DNA of 64,000 nucleotides from Scolanthus callimorphus. Its lineage: Eukaryota; Cnidaria; Anthozoa; Actiniaria; Edwardsiidae. The notes below the pieces were generated by a model that worked only from the letters and a program-made list of their open reading frames with translations, was not told the origin of the DNA and made no database searches. The stretch is taken from contig CM066919.1 in the NCBI GenBank assembly GCA_033964015.1, positions 28,363,459-28,427,458 of the forward strand, written 5' to 3'. Below, piece by piece: positions 1 to 12,800 of the stretch. A program made the translations under genes and the position numbers. How positions within the stretch are numbered: the stretch's first letter is position 1; the number at the start of each line of letters is the position of its first letter.

Positions 1-1
1 A

Positions 2-210
2 ATGAAACATAAAAATCCTGTCCAAACCAACAGCGAGCCAGAAAACCACAAACAAAACGGTAAGAGAGAATTCGAGATCGATTCTATCCGTTTTTTACAA
101 TGTGCTATTGCATACTGCTACCATTGCATATCCCAATCACTTTGATGAAACTTTTTGTCATTTCCTTCGCAGTCGCTTTGACCCACCGGCCCTCGCTGTC
201 AAAATGGAAG
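2..210 (+). CDS. Tentative 5' coding exons of the PDE10-like gene
   Basis: Two short segments could supply the amino terminus of the downstream phosphodiesterase. The first (2-59) opens with an ATG, has no stop, and ends at a donor reading gtaaga with one base left over. The second (173-210) follows a cag-type acceptor, uses that one base, stays open and ends in phase 0 at a gtaggt donor. Phase 0 is exactly what the exon at 5,126 needs. Together they would add 32 residues. Nothing in this short peptide is recognisable, and the first exon touches the window edge, so the true start could lie upstream. The support is splice-phase agreement only. Confidence 0.35.
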
Positions 211-3200
211 GTAGGTTATTGTTCATTTACTGAGTAATAAATTTTCGTATCGTCTGGGGCGAGGATGTACAGGAATAATCCGCATTGTAAGTTGTGAATT
301 TTTGTTTCTATAGAAATTTCTGGCAGCTGGTGTTCGCCTTTGGCGTATGGTTTTTATAAGCCCTGCAGTTTTTAATGAGTTTATGGCTTGCCGAAAAGTA
401 TTCAATCGAACGAGGTTTAAAATAAAAGAATGGAAAAATATAACTTCTTGAGCCTAGTGTTCGAATAAATAAAAGTGAAGGAACTATTTTTTTATTCATC
501 AGAAATGATTCATTTCCACAGCGGTTAAAAGTGTTAAAGTTGATTTTCCCATATTCTATCAGCAGATCTCCTTTTATCACGCTAGAAATACGAAAAAGAT
601 TATGCAAATAATATTACGTGTTATAAATCATCTTTCACAGCATACAATAAAAATAGATCTATCTCCAAGTTTTGACAAGAAATTCGATAAGTATTGGTTT
701 AACCGAAATTTGTTCTTTTTTCTTATTTCAAGCTGTAAAAATCAGCTCTTAAAACTGCACTGTAGGCATATATCATTGACTATTATGTTTTTTTTGTCAA
801 AAGCTTGACTAAATGACATGTCAACATGTAAAAAGTGTTTCAGTTTCTCCTAGAGGATGATGGCTCTAAATGATTAGAAATAAAAGTATTTTGGATAATT
901 TAACAAAATAATACAATATATTGATGATATGCAGTGTTCTGCTTAAAGTGAAATATGGAATTAAATAAAAAGAAGAAAAACATTTGTGGCTAGAAATAAT
1001 AGACATTGTTTTTTTGTGTTTTTGTAAACCCCATCTACAAACTCTTTCTTTGTCAATTAACCAAAGATCTTAAGCCTTTTTAGCCCTTTCAACATCTCTT
1101 AAAGAAGTTCAAGTGAAAATGTCCTTTTTTCTAAAAAAGATATGCTTCAAAAAACCCCAAAAGCCAGCTTCCGAGTCATGCAAAATAGAGCATATATTCA
1201 CCTATATTTGTATATTTTCAAGCAACATTTGTAGCAATGACTATTATGGTACACTTCATTTTTATTCTATCCTTCCATAAGCAGATAAGACCATTTTATT
1301 CCATTATCTTGAAAGGATATCATGTTATTTATTCATTTCCCAAAGGTTGTCAGAATTCAGTTCTAATAAATGACAAAGGTTTCTACTTCAGATTGATAGT
1401 GTGTCAAAGTTAAACATTGTTGGCAGAGTCAAATGTCGCATAATATATAATAGTCCTTTTATATCAAAAAGACATAAAAAGTGGAGAAAGTGTTTTATCC
1501 AAGCAGAAATAGGGAACTTCTAAAAATTAAGACTATGCAAAATTTAGTTTCTTAGTTAATTTAACTGTAATATTCAATTCTTATTAACCAGGAAAATAGA
1601 TTTGATATTCTGTAATTGGATGATCTAGGCTTTCCCATGCTGTGGCCCTGAGAACTGTGATTGATTGTATCAGCAGTGGAAAAATGAAGTTGCAAGGGTC
1701 ATTGAAACATGGACAATATGTATCATCTTCTTTATCATACACACAGCTGGAATTAGGCAATTGCAAGTTTGGTAGGATAAAAGGTTTCCTTTTATTAACT
1801 GTTCAAGAAGTGCCGTTAATTAAGTTGGGGATTTGTTAGAATTTCATTAACTTTTTGAAGGATGATCAATAGTACTGTCTTCCTGAATATATTTTTTTGC
1901 TATCAGTCTATCAAAAAGGGTCAGCTTTTCATTTCTTTCCATTTTACCACCATTGTTTTTTCATCATACAATAGAAAAATGACTACCAGTACCATGTAGA
2001 GCAGTTTTGCAGGAGTTTGAAGCACAACAATACATATTTCTTTACAATCAGGAAGTTTTAGGCTGAAAATTTGTATTTGTGCAACACATGCTGTAGCTGT
2101 CAATCCCCAGAGCTCAGAAATCTGAAGATTTTGTAAGAAAACATGCAGAAATATATTACAAGAAACTCCAAGGATGATAATGCAGGAAAAATTCAGTAAA
2201 ATGTTCATGTATATAAGAAATGAAGCCATATTTTAACCCTGAGACATGGCTCAAAATCGTGAGACTCCCATCTAATGTGGAGAGTTGACAGCTATAGGAA
2301 CATAACCATTGAATATTGTGACTGTGAATCATTGTGTTACAAAAACATTTGTAGTCAGTTATTTAATGACAAAGGCTGGTTTTGGCTAGACTTACAGCTG
2401 GTATTACGCCATGTATTAAGTGTCCACTTGGAGCTTTTGAAAGACATCCTGTAAAAGCTAGCCTTTCTTGATATTGTAGAGGATCAATTGATATGAAGAT
2501 TTTCTGAGATATAAAGGCAGCTGGGCATTGGAAGTGCCTTTGAATTTAGAAGCCCCAATATTATCCAACATGAGTAAAATAAATTGATTGCCAGGGAGAG
2601 AGGGATAATATTAAGCACCAGCCAAGGTGAAAAAAATTGATTACCTCTTGGAAAAATAACATATAGACCTTATATACTCACCACTATCTTGAAATCCCCC
2701 ATGCAAAGGTTATTACACATTTATTACCAAACTTCTTTAAAAAAATGCACCCTGACAGAAGGGATAGGGGGAGGGAGGGGTTGACCAGTAAAAGTATTTA
2801 CAGGTTATATAGTTCTTGTCAACAAATAAACGTTGAGTGGTTTCAAAACAATCAATGCTTCCTCTGCATTGGGGTAGTGGGGGCAACTGCCCCCATAGAA
2901 TCGAGATGAAAAAGCCGTCATCATGCACAAACTGATTTTTCACATATCGCGCTGTCAAAGATACAAGGAAACCTTTGAAATTGGGGTTAACTACGGTGTA
3001 ATAACCATTCCCAGAGGACACCTTTGTGTTCAGTTCTTAATTCATCCTGATTCGTTCTACCAAACAAAGGAAGCTTTGTGACGCAGTTCGTGCGCACTCA
3101 CAGGTTATTACACCGGAGATAAGCCTGAAATTGAAATAAACATTGGTAAAAAATGTTGATTTGTGCGAACTTTCGATCACTTCTTGTGTTTTGAGTGGTC

Positions 3201-4285
3201 AATGGCGGGAAAAAATGACCACGCGCGTTTCTACGTCACTCCGACGTCGAAAGCTCGCAATTGGCTCGGCTGGTTTCATTGTTCTGGAAATGTCAGGAAA
3301 TAATCGCCTTGCGTTCTTCAAGGCCTCTGATCGCAGGTACAAACTTTACAGCTCGTCGTAGTCGCCTTTTGGATTTTTTTTCAGCACCAATATGTGTTTA
3401 GTTTTGAGCAAATTATTACAGGGTCATTGGGGGCGGGGAGGGGGGAGGTATGCTTTGTCACAAGTTAGTTAACAATTTGATAATTATTGCCGGTAGTCAG
3501 TTTTTTTCCACCCGTTTGTCGATTTGACGGCCGTTTGTTATTTGCGATAAAATGATGGAAATTGTGGGAATAATTTTAAACTGCATTTTGTGAGTCGCGC
3601 AAGTAATACAATATAATCTGCCTGTCCTTGTCGTCCAACTTTCACGGGCAATGCGAATTCAGCATATTTACTTTACTTGAGAAAAAAAGGACCATACTTC
3701 CAGACAAAAAGCTGAAGCGTCGTATGGCGACCGTACGGTTCTTACGCCCACGCCAGAGATTTCGGCCCTGACAGTCGCTATCCTGGTGTTGAATTGCTCA
3801 GTAGCTAGATACCTGTGGGTGAGAGTACGCCCGGCCACCAGACCATATAAGGACGCCCCTTGTACCGTTAGTGAACAATCAACTAATTAATTATGCACCG
3901 CCGACATATTTATAGAGAGGCCTGATTAGTGTGTAGGAGATCCATGTGGGACATGTTGTTGGTTTGTTTTGACTAGCTCATCTATCTATAATGCAATAAT
4001 GTTTCTCACAGTTGCCGTTTAGCATGTTTTATTCATTATAATTCAATAGTAGCCATTATAATGACACGAGAATGAGTTTCTCTTTAAGTTTTTCGTTTGC
4101 GCATGCGCATACACGTCATCTCTTCTGATTTTATTTTCCGTGATCAGGCCGTGACCATTAATCCCCTGAAATCTCATCTAAGGATGCCCAGTGTTATAAA
4201 TATACTATCCGATTCCAAAATACTGTTGTCTGTCCATTAATTCGAATATATTTCTATTGGTGTTTTGTACGATCTTAATAGTGTC

Positions 4286-4494
4286 CATTCTCTTACCCAG
4301 AGCTCCCCGGCTCGTCTCCTCGCGGGGGAGGCTCTGGTGACAGCCACTGACGCATGCGCGAGATTTTATACAGAGCCGTTGAGAGAAAGATCTTTCTGCG
4401 TATGCACCAACGTTCAAAACCAGCCAATCAGCAAAGGTCCTCAAATGGATGTCACCAGAGCCTCCCCTGCGAGTCGAGAACGAGTACGAGAATG
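4286..4494. mobile_element. MITE with 29-bp TIRs and 9-bp TSD, copy 1
   Basis: A 209-bp non-coding element. The ends read CATTCTCTTACCCAGAGC and its imperfect complement, and the element is flanked by a perfect 9-bp direct repeat, AATAGTGTC, at 4277-4285 and 4495-4503. A second copy with the same interior lies at 6214-6434. No open frame. A 9-bp TSD is typical of Mutator-like elements, so a MULE-driven MITE is inferred. Confidence 0.9.
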
Positions 4495-4670
4495 AATAGT
4501 GTCGTTCTGTCATTGGATGAACATCACAGTTTGCACCAAAGATTTTCGCTTAAATTAGTTTCAAAATTTCTGTTCAGTCTGGGATTTAAATACACGGGTA
4601 AATAGGGCTAACAAGAGGTGTACAACATGAAAGCAAACTGGAGACGAAGGATTGTCTTGACAACTGCACG

Positions 4671-4949
4671 TTTACAGCTAATACCGTTGCATCGCGACCC
4701 ACGTTTTCAAAAACATCAAATTATGTTTTGATCTTTTACTTTGCTGTTCCGCTAATCAAACTATCTGAGCCAATGAAACTCTTGCCCTGTTTCGCCTATA
4801 ACTGGCTTCCCTTTCAGTGAACTAAAAACCAGACAACGTCGCGACGGAAAGCCAGGGCAAGAATCTGATTGGTTCATAGAATTTGACTGACGAAACACAA
4901 ATCGATGTCTTGAAAACGCGGGTCGCGATGCAACGATTTTAGCTGTAAA
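4671..4949. mobile_element. Inverted-repeat element, ~45-bp imperfect TIRs
   Basis: The left end, starting TTTACAGCTAAT, and the right end, finishing ATTTTAGCTGTAAA, are imperfect inverted repeats. They share a longer block around TTGCATCGCGACCC. The interior is non-coding. No clear target-site duplication was found. Confidence 0.65.
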
Positions 4950-5125
4950 ATGCGGGAGATTGGGCATTTATATTTTTTTGACCCCTAAAAACATCTGAAA
5001 AAGACCTGACCGTTCACGGTTCGTATGCCGTCGCTGTAAAATAAAGCCCAAGTTTTTGCAACAAAATATAACATCTGTTATTTGTCTGCGTATTATAATT
5101 GTGAATTATTTTCTCTTTTTTTCAG

Positions 5126-8100
5126 TTCTGTGTCCACAGCGACAAGAAAAAGATGCTGCAAGACTTGACGCACGATATTCATCAACAGCCAAACAAACAC
5201 AAGGTCCTGTTAGAGCTGGCAAATTGTATCGCCTCAGGTGGGTGCAGCACAAATTGGACACTATGCACAGTATTTTGATAACAGAAATAAGGAAACATCT
5301 TGTTTACAAACTTATTTTTAGGTTCCAGTTTTAAAAAAGTGTCCAAATAACGAAGGCAAGAAAAAATCGTCACAGTAATACAGAATTCTGCTACGTTGTT
5401 ATGATTAATGTTGATTCACTAAAGGATGTGAGAAAATGAGTCTAATTGACACGCTTTGGTAGTAGCTGTCCTAATTAGTGAAACATAGAGATACTAGTTT
5501 TTTATAGCTTACTGTGCAACAAAATTTCCGTTTCAAACATTCTGAATAAATGAAAAAACGTTTTAAAAATATCCTGAAGTTGATATTGCTGTTTTTTTAA
5601 ATTCCATTTCCTAACATTTTCAAAATATTTTTGCAGTGGGCAGTAAATAATTCATGTTAATGTGACAATTAAGAAGCCATATCTAGCACAATAGTTTCGT
5701 CTCTATTACTACACGGGAGGTAATGTGTAGTGGTCGGGCCGATATCTTAAAGTTCATGTTTTGAATAATATATAGCCTGGATTTGAACGGCTCATACTAC
5801 AGTTATGTAAATTGTTGATTATTTTCTGTTCTTTAGCTTCCCATGCAGATGGATTTGTTCTTTATTTGGTGGATCCTAGTGGTCAGGTAATTAGTAAACA
5901 GTGGCAACTTCTGGTATTTCTATTTCGCCCTTGCCCTTGATCTTTGCCGATTTCGTCAAGTTCAAAAGGATGCGGGAAAGAGGAACCTTTTTCAAACTCG
6001 AAGTCTTGCCAGCGCGCGCGTTATATTTAGCGAAATTGCCACATATTTGGCGAAACTGCCAGACCTTTAAATAACTGCTGCTGTGGGATTAAGTAACAGG
6101 AACTAGAAGTCCACCCGCGTATTTATGGTCTTCCCTTGCGGATACTAACTTCCCAAAATTAATTCGGTGCGTGCTTTTCCTCTGATCTCGGCCTCGCCGA
6201 GATGGGGTTTTTGCATTCTCGAACCCAGAGCTCCCCGGCTCGTAACCTCGCGGGGGAGGCTCTGGTGACAGCCACTGACGCATGCGCGAGATCTAATACA
6301 GAGCCGCTGAGAGAAAGACCTATCAGCGCATGCTCCAACGCTCAAAATCAGCCAATCAGCGACGGCCTTCAAATGGATGTCCCCAGAGCCTCCCCTGTGA
6401 GCAGACGAGCCGGGGAGCTCTGGGTACAAGAATGGGGTTTTTGGAATGCATTAAGCACTTCGCGCGAATTTTAGTATCTGGTGTTATAATGAAGTAAAGT
6501 GACCTCCTTAAGGAAAGGAACCCTCTACTGCACTGCTAAGAGGGTGTAAATAGATCTAACCGAAGGCCGAAAATATCCCTGGGAATGACATTCCTAGAAA
6601 GTAATATTTAAGGGGCAAATAAACCAGTTTTTTTACTTCCTTATTAATTTCTCACTTCCCTTTTTCTAGGACTTGTATATATACAACCCTCACTTGCCTG
6701 AAGGGTAAGTTATTATTTTATTGTACATATTTTTACGGGCGCTAGATTGTTATCATCGCGCTCACATTCAGCCATCGGTTTTGCTTCCTGGCCATTTTCA
6801 TGATGGTTTTAACTATTTTAAACTTTGCTCTTTTTAGCAAGACATCTTCGTCAGTGAAGATTCAACAAGGCACAACGATAGCGGCGTACGTGGCATATAC
6901 TCTAAAACCCGTCCGGACAACAGACATACTGGGGGTAAGTCAAACATACGGACCTCTTCAGACAAATAATCGGAACAACATACGGACCTCTTCAGAACAA
7001 ACAATCGGAACAGATAATCGGACGAACGAACAGACAATCAGACGAACGAACAGACAATCGGACGAACGAACAGATAGTCGGACAACAAACAAACAGAACA
7101 GATAATCGGAACAGATAATTGGACGAACGAACCCCTGGAAATCGGACGCACAAACAGACAATCAAGCAATTTGCGTTTTTTGATTTTCAAACTGCCTAAA
7201 TTATCGATACTATTTTACTCTTTAAGGATGAGCGATTTCAACAAGGAACCGGAGTAGATGGTAAGTCCTGTAGTGCTGTGACTACGCAAAGGGTTCTTGT
7301 AGTGCAGTTACATTGAATACAAGTCTGCGTACAAGTTGATGGTATGGGAGGGGCCGGGGGCCCGATAACCGCCTATTTTCGCAGCCAATGGATTCATGCA
7401 GTTGCATGACTGTCACAATTGATCTAGTAAAGATAAATCTCTAAGATTATACCTTTAGAAATTAATCTCCAATCGCAATCATTTTACAGGCACAACAGCC
7501 CAGTCCATTTTATGCCAGCCGATAGTTCAGTCCAACGGAGAACTTGTGGGTGAGTAGGTGGAGCAGCTTGTAGGCCACGATAGAGGATCCCACGGCTCGT
7601 GTTTCGTGAATGAAACAACATAGCGCTGTATTCAGGGTATGTTTGAAACTAAGAAACCTTTCTAGTGTCGTTGCTACTAGGAAACCTTTTTAGTGCCGCA
7701 GCTACTAAAAATCCTCATTCCTCGTGCCGTAGCTACTAAGAAACCTCCTCCTCGGGCCGTAGCTACTAAGAAACCGTTTTAGCATGAATATTGAGTAGAT
7801 GCACGCTGTTCTTCCCAAGTATTTTTTCTCGTTATCTTTTTGTTGTTCAGGAGTGATTGAGCTGAGCAGAATGGTCGGCCATGATCCATTTGACGAAGAA
7901 GATGAGGAGGTAAAATTATATTTAATTTATGTGCCCACACGATACCTATACTTAATCATTGTCTAAGTCACGCTAGTGCCCCTCGGTGTTACTCTGCTGC
8001 TTAGCCTGCCTGCAGGCGGTACTGGGTCCGTTCGATGATCGAGCGCCATCTTGGACCGCGCGCCTCAAAATTCCAAGATGGCGCCCGATCATCGAACTGA

Positions 8101-9814
8101 CCGGGTTTTCCGCGATAAAAACACCCAGTACCGCCTGCAGGCTTGCTATCTGCTGCTATGTTATAATATTTTGTTAATATCAGCATTCTGATGTTTCTTC
8201 ATCTATTGCTCCTACAAATTATCAATCTTAAATTTGCAGATCGTCAACAGTTATCTTGTCTGGGGCGGAATATCACTCTACTATGCTGAGGTGCGTATTA
8301 GGGCACGAATGGGTGTCAACATTTATGCACCTTCCACACTACGCCGGCTAAATTTGAAAACGGCTAATTATTATTTATACGGTTATACCTTCCATCCACA
8401 CTACGCCGGCTAAATTTCCCACCGAAAACGGAACATTTCGATAACGCTTCCGAAAGTGGATAAATTTGAAAACGCCGGATACGCGTTTTAGTGTGGACGG
8501 CGAAAACGGAGCCGTTCGAAAACGACGACGTCATGTCATGTCACATGGCTGCGAGGAATTTAGTGTCCGCGGGTTCTTGTTTTTCTTTTGGCGCATACGC
8601 TAAGCTGACGTTTTTGTGCGTTTTCAAATTTAGCCGGCGTAGTGTGGACGGTCACTGTTGGGTGTGTAGCACTGATTGGATACCACTAAAGTGCTAGACT
8701 TTTGGATACCATTCAAGAATTACTTGTTGGATACCATTCAAGTGTTACATGTAATGCACATGGAATCTATTCAAAGGGTAGTGCCAGGATACCAATTTTA
8801 CCGCTGAAAGCTGGGCACCTAGGTACTGCAACAGGACCTAACAAGTATGTTTTCTTTCTCACAGATGTATCTGCACATGCACAAACACAGAAAATTAACG
8901 GAGTTCCTGCTCAACGTCACCAGGTAGCGAATTCACCGTTCTTATGACGCTACTCGTTAATGAAATTATTAATCGGTTCTTACTCCTCAGTGTCGGAGCT
9001 GACGATTGTAATAATCACAGGGAATTCCTGCAGAAACCCATCCATGGGAAAAGCTGAATTTTCCAAGGCACACGCATGGGAAGTGTTCGGAATTCACATG
9101 GATAGTCTTGGGAAATCCGAACACGTATTATTCTTCTACCATGGGAAATTCAGCTTTTCCCATGGATGGGTTTCTGCAGAAATTCCTCGTGAATTGTGCG
9201 GCTAAAGTGACGTGCTGAGCTGTTGCAGTCAAAAGAAAACAACAACAAAAACAAAAACAATGCATACCTTGTAAACTCTTTCTTCTGGCAGTACTGTCAC
9301 AAGTGATTTAAAAATTGAGTAAACTAAATTCTGTTTTTCTCCTTGTTTATTTTTTCTTTCCAGATCTATATTTCAGGATATCGTCAGCATGGATACAGTA
9401 ATCATGAAAATTATGGTACGCCTTTCTTAGTGTTACCTATTCCCTGGCGGTCCCTGTGGTAGGATAGGAACCGAGTGGAACTGTGAGGACTGGGTCAGAC
9501 TCTCGGATGACGTCATATCTCTTACCAGTCACAGGAAACCCACCCCGAACGCCTTGGAATAGACTGCCGCGCATTCAGATGTTTTCTTGATCATACTTCA
9601 ATCCATTTTCCTATTCCAACAGAATTACGCCCAGACGTTAGTAGACGCAGACCGTACCTCTCTGTTCCTTGTGGATAACAAAACAAACGAGCTCTACGCC
9701 AGGATATTTGACATCGGAGGGAGTCTAGAGGACAGCCGGTCGTCACAGCTACAAAAAGAAATCAGGTACAGAGACTGCTCAATACAGGATGATTGCACTG
9801 AAAACACCGATGGT

Positions 9815-9845
<31 letters not shown>

Positions 9846-12800
9846 GGGGATAATTTCGTTTAAAAAGGGTTCAAAATACAGGCCAGCTAGGCGAGAATGA
9901 GTTTGTGTGCTCATTTCATAAAACATTTTTTGTTTGTATAATCGAAACTGAAAATGAAGGAGAGTAGCGATGTGTTTTAGTGTATGTATCAGGACGCAGG
10001 GGCGAAAACAGCAAAGGGAGTTTCAAATTTAGAAGCTTGCTTGCTGCTGATGCTCTTAAAAGCACAAAGGGCTTACAATTTAAACGCCACTCACAAATCT
10101 TCGTAGAAAGCATTTTAAAATGTCAACCATGAATTGCTATGTCCACACAATTTACATTCGATGTCGTTTGTAGGTTCCCCAAGACTAAGGGCGTGGCAGG
10201 TTACGTGGCGACCACAGGGGAAACCCTTAACATTACAGACGCCTATCATGACGGCAGGTTTAACAGGTAGATCACGGTCACTTGTGAAGAGTACATTTGT
10301 CAAAATGAGTGGAGATAAGGAATTAACCTTGTGTGAAAGCTAACGTGCTAATGAAATGGTCCCATGTGTGCTTATGAGCGTTAGCCCTAGAAAGCGGAGA
10401 AAGAGAAAAAATCTCCGACCCCGAGAGGGATTCGAACCCACGACCTCCGGAATTGTACATCCGATGCTCTACCAGCTGAGCTATCCAGGTCAGACTGGGA
10501 GCAGGTCGGGGTTTATTAGATGTTATGGTCGCGGTAATGAAGTGAATATAAGTAGATGTTCAGGCAAGCCTGTGGCCGCGTAGCACTAAGCTCAACAGAG
10601 TGGAGATAAGGAATTAACCTTGTGTGAAAGCTAACGTGCTAATGAAATGGTCCCATGTGTGCTTATGAGCGTTAGCCCTAGTAAGCGGAGAAAGAGAAAA
10701 AATCTCCGACCCCGAGAGGGGTCGCTAACGCTCATAAGCACAAATGGGACCATTTCATTAGCACGTTAGCTTTCAAACAAGGTTAATTCCTTATCTCCAC
10801 TCTGTTGAACTTAGTGCTACGCGGCCACAGGCTTGCCTGAACATCTACCTATTTGTCAAAATGATTTTGCGAGTTGCTCATGGAATTGGAAAAGTCATCG
10901 CTTCAGCGACTTATGAGACGTCGTATCTTATGAGACGTCGACTGGAGCAAGTCTACATGTGTTACGGTTCCCAGCCAAATATGATAACCTTCACAAATGA
11001 TTCAAACTTGTGGGGATCAATGACAGAAGAGAAAGGTTAATCGTATTTGGCGGACGAGTCGAAAGGAGGACAAAGGACTACAAAAAAACTAATAAACAAC
11101 CTCGTCCCCAGGGTCTTCTCGTTTGTTATTCAAAATGGCGGTTGACTCGGGAGACCCTGGGTGAGGCTGAGTCACATGACCGTTTCGAAACAAAGGACAA
11201 CCTCGTTCCCATGTCCTCAAACAGTGGTCATGTGAATCAGCCTCCCCAGGGTCTTGTGCTCGACCAACCGCCATCTTGGAAATTACCTACAAGACCCTGG
11301 GGACGAGGTTGATTAATAAAAAGAGCACCATGGTAGAATATGAAAGTCCTTGCTAAAACCTTGCCAATCTTTCAGGGAGATCGATATCCAAACTGGTTAC
11401 ACCACACGGACGTTACTGTGCATGCCCATCTTCATACGGGGAAGGTGAGTTACCATAGCAACTAACTTACCTGTTGTCATAGCAACCGGTATTGAAAATG
11501 TGACTTGTAACGTCACTTCACACCAACATTTCCCGTTACTTTTTATTCTTCTTTTTTCTTAGCATCATTGGCGTCGTACAGATGGTGAACAAGAAATCAG
11601 GAGTTTTTACCGCGTCAGGTTTGTAACGTCATCTAGAACGGCTTAGTATTTTGCGCAACTAGAAATAGCGAGAGCCGTGTTGGGAATCTTTTCCAAATAT
11701 TGAAGGAATAAAAATTAACAGAGATTCTGTCTGATTTATAGATGAGAAGTCATTTCAAACTTTTGCTATTTATTGTGGCCTCGCTCTTCATCACGCCAAG
11801 GTGAGATACTGTGGTAGTTTTCGGAGATTTATTTTTGCGGAATAAATTTGTTGTTCCGGTTTTGGTGTAACACTGCATGGTATTGACAGCGTTTGTATTT
11901 TTCAGCTTTACGACAAGATACGTAGATCAGAACAGAAGCACAGGGTAAGAGAGAATAGCAAAATTTATGGCGGCTATTAGTTTTTTAGTTTGCTTTTTTG
12001 GACGCTTTCACGGCACGGTTGCGGTCACGTTGCGATCCGTGTGTTCCGTGCCGTATCGTTTTCAGAGTCATACGAAATTTGCTCTACTATGGTTACAATG
12101 TGGAAAATGACTGTCCCATTTGTTATTGTATTCCACAGGTAGCCCTAGAGGTTCTCTCCTACCACAGCAAGTGCTCAGACATGGAGCTGGACCAGCTGAA
12201 GGAGTTGGAATGCTTAGACCCTTATCCCCATCTAGAAACGTAATTCTCTAACAATAATTTCTACTTAACGTTACGCGTCCAGCCCTTTCGTTGGACTTTT
12301 TAGCCGATTCGCCATTACAGTCGTGAAATTCAGGCTGTGGACCGGTATCCCTCCAGTATATGTGGAGCAAGAGATATATCAATTTTTCTATTAGACCAGA
12401 TCCCGGGGGGGGGGGGGGGGGGGGTGAACAGAATCAGAACCTACGGTCTCTTTCTTATGTTTTATGTTGTTGTTCTATTGTGTAATGGGATGAATAAAAC
12501 GAAGATGATATCGTAAATCATCACTTAAATGTTTCGTGGTTTCATCATGTGGTCACGGCTTGTACTATGATCGTATCACCTCGTGACTGGAGTTATGCTG
12601 TTTTAGATATGAATTTGACTCGTACAGTCTCAAGTTGGACCTGATGCCCAAATTGGTGATCGCCCAAACTAGAAACCTCTTCTCTCTCTCAAGGTACGCG
12701 TACTATTACATAAGCATTGTGCACTCGTAGGCACCCACGAACAACCTACGGACGATAGCCAAGTTTGTTTTCCGCGGTTTCGGGATTCCCGAAAAATCGG

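Larger units (their letters stand above)
211..5125. other. Large first/second intron or upstream region, mostly unique DNA
   Basis: AT-rich sequence with no convincing exon on the + strand. It contains two inverted-repeat elements described separately (4286-4494 and 4671-4949). Two short hydrophobic open frames lie on the minus strand between 1584 and 2229; they are treated as a low-level finding, not a gene. Confidence 0.5.

Noticed and set aside
10356..10583. Frame reading [25 protein letters not shown]
   Set aside because: This is the well-known spurious peptide made by reading across the antisense of a tRNA or tRNA-like gene.
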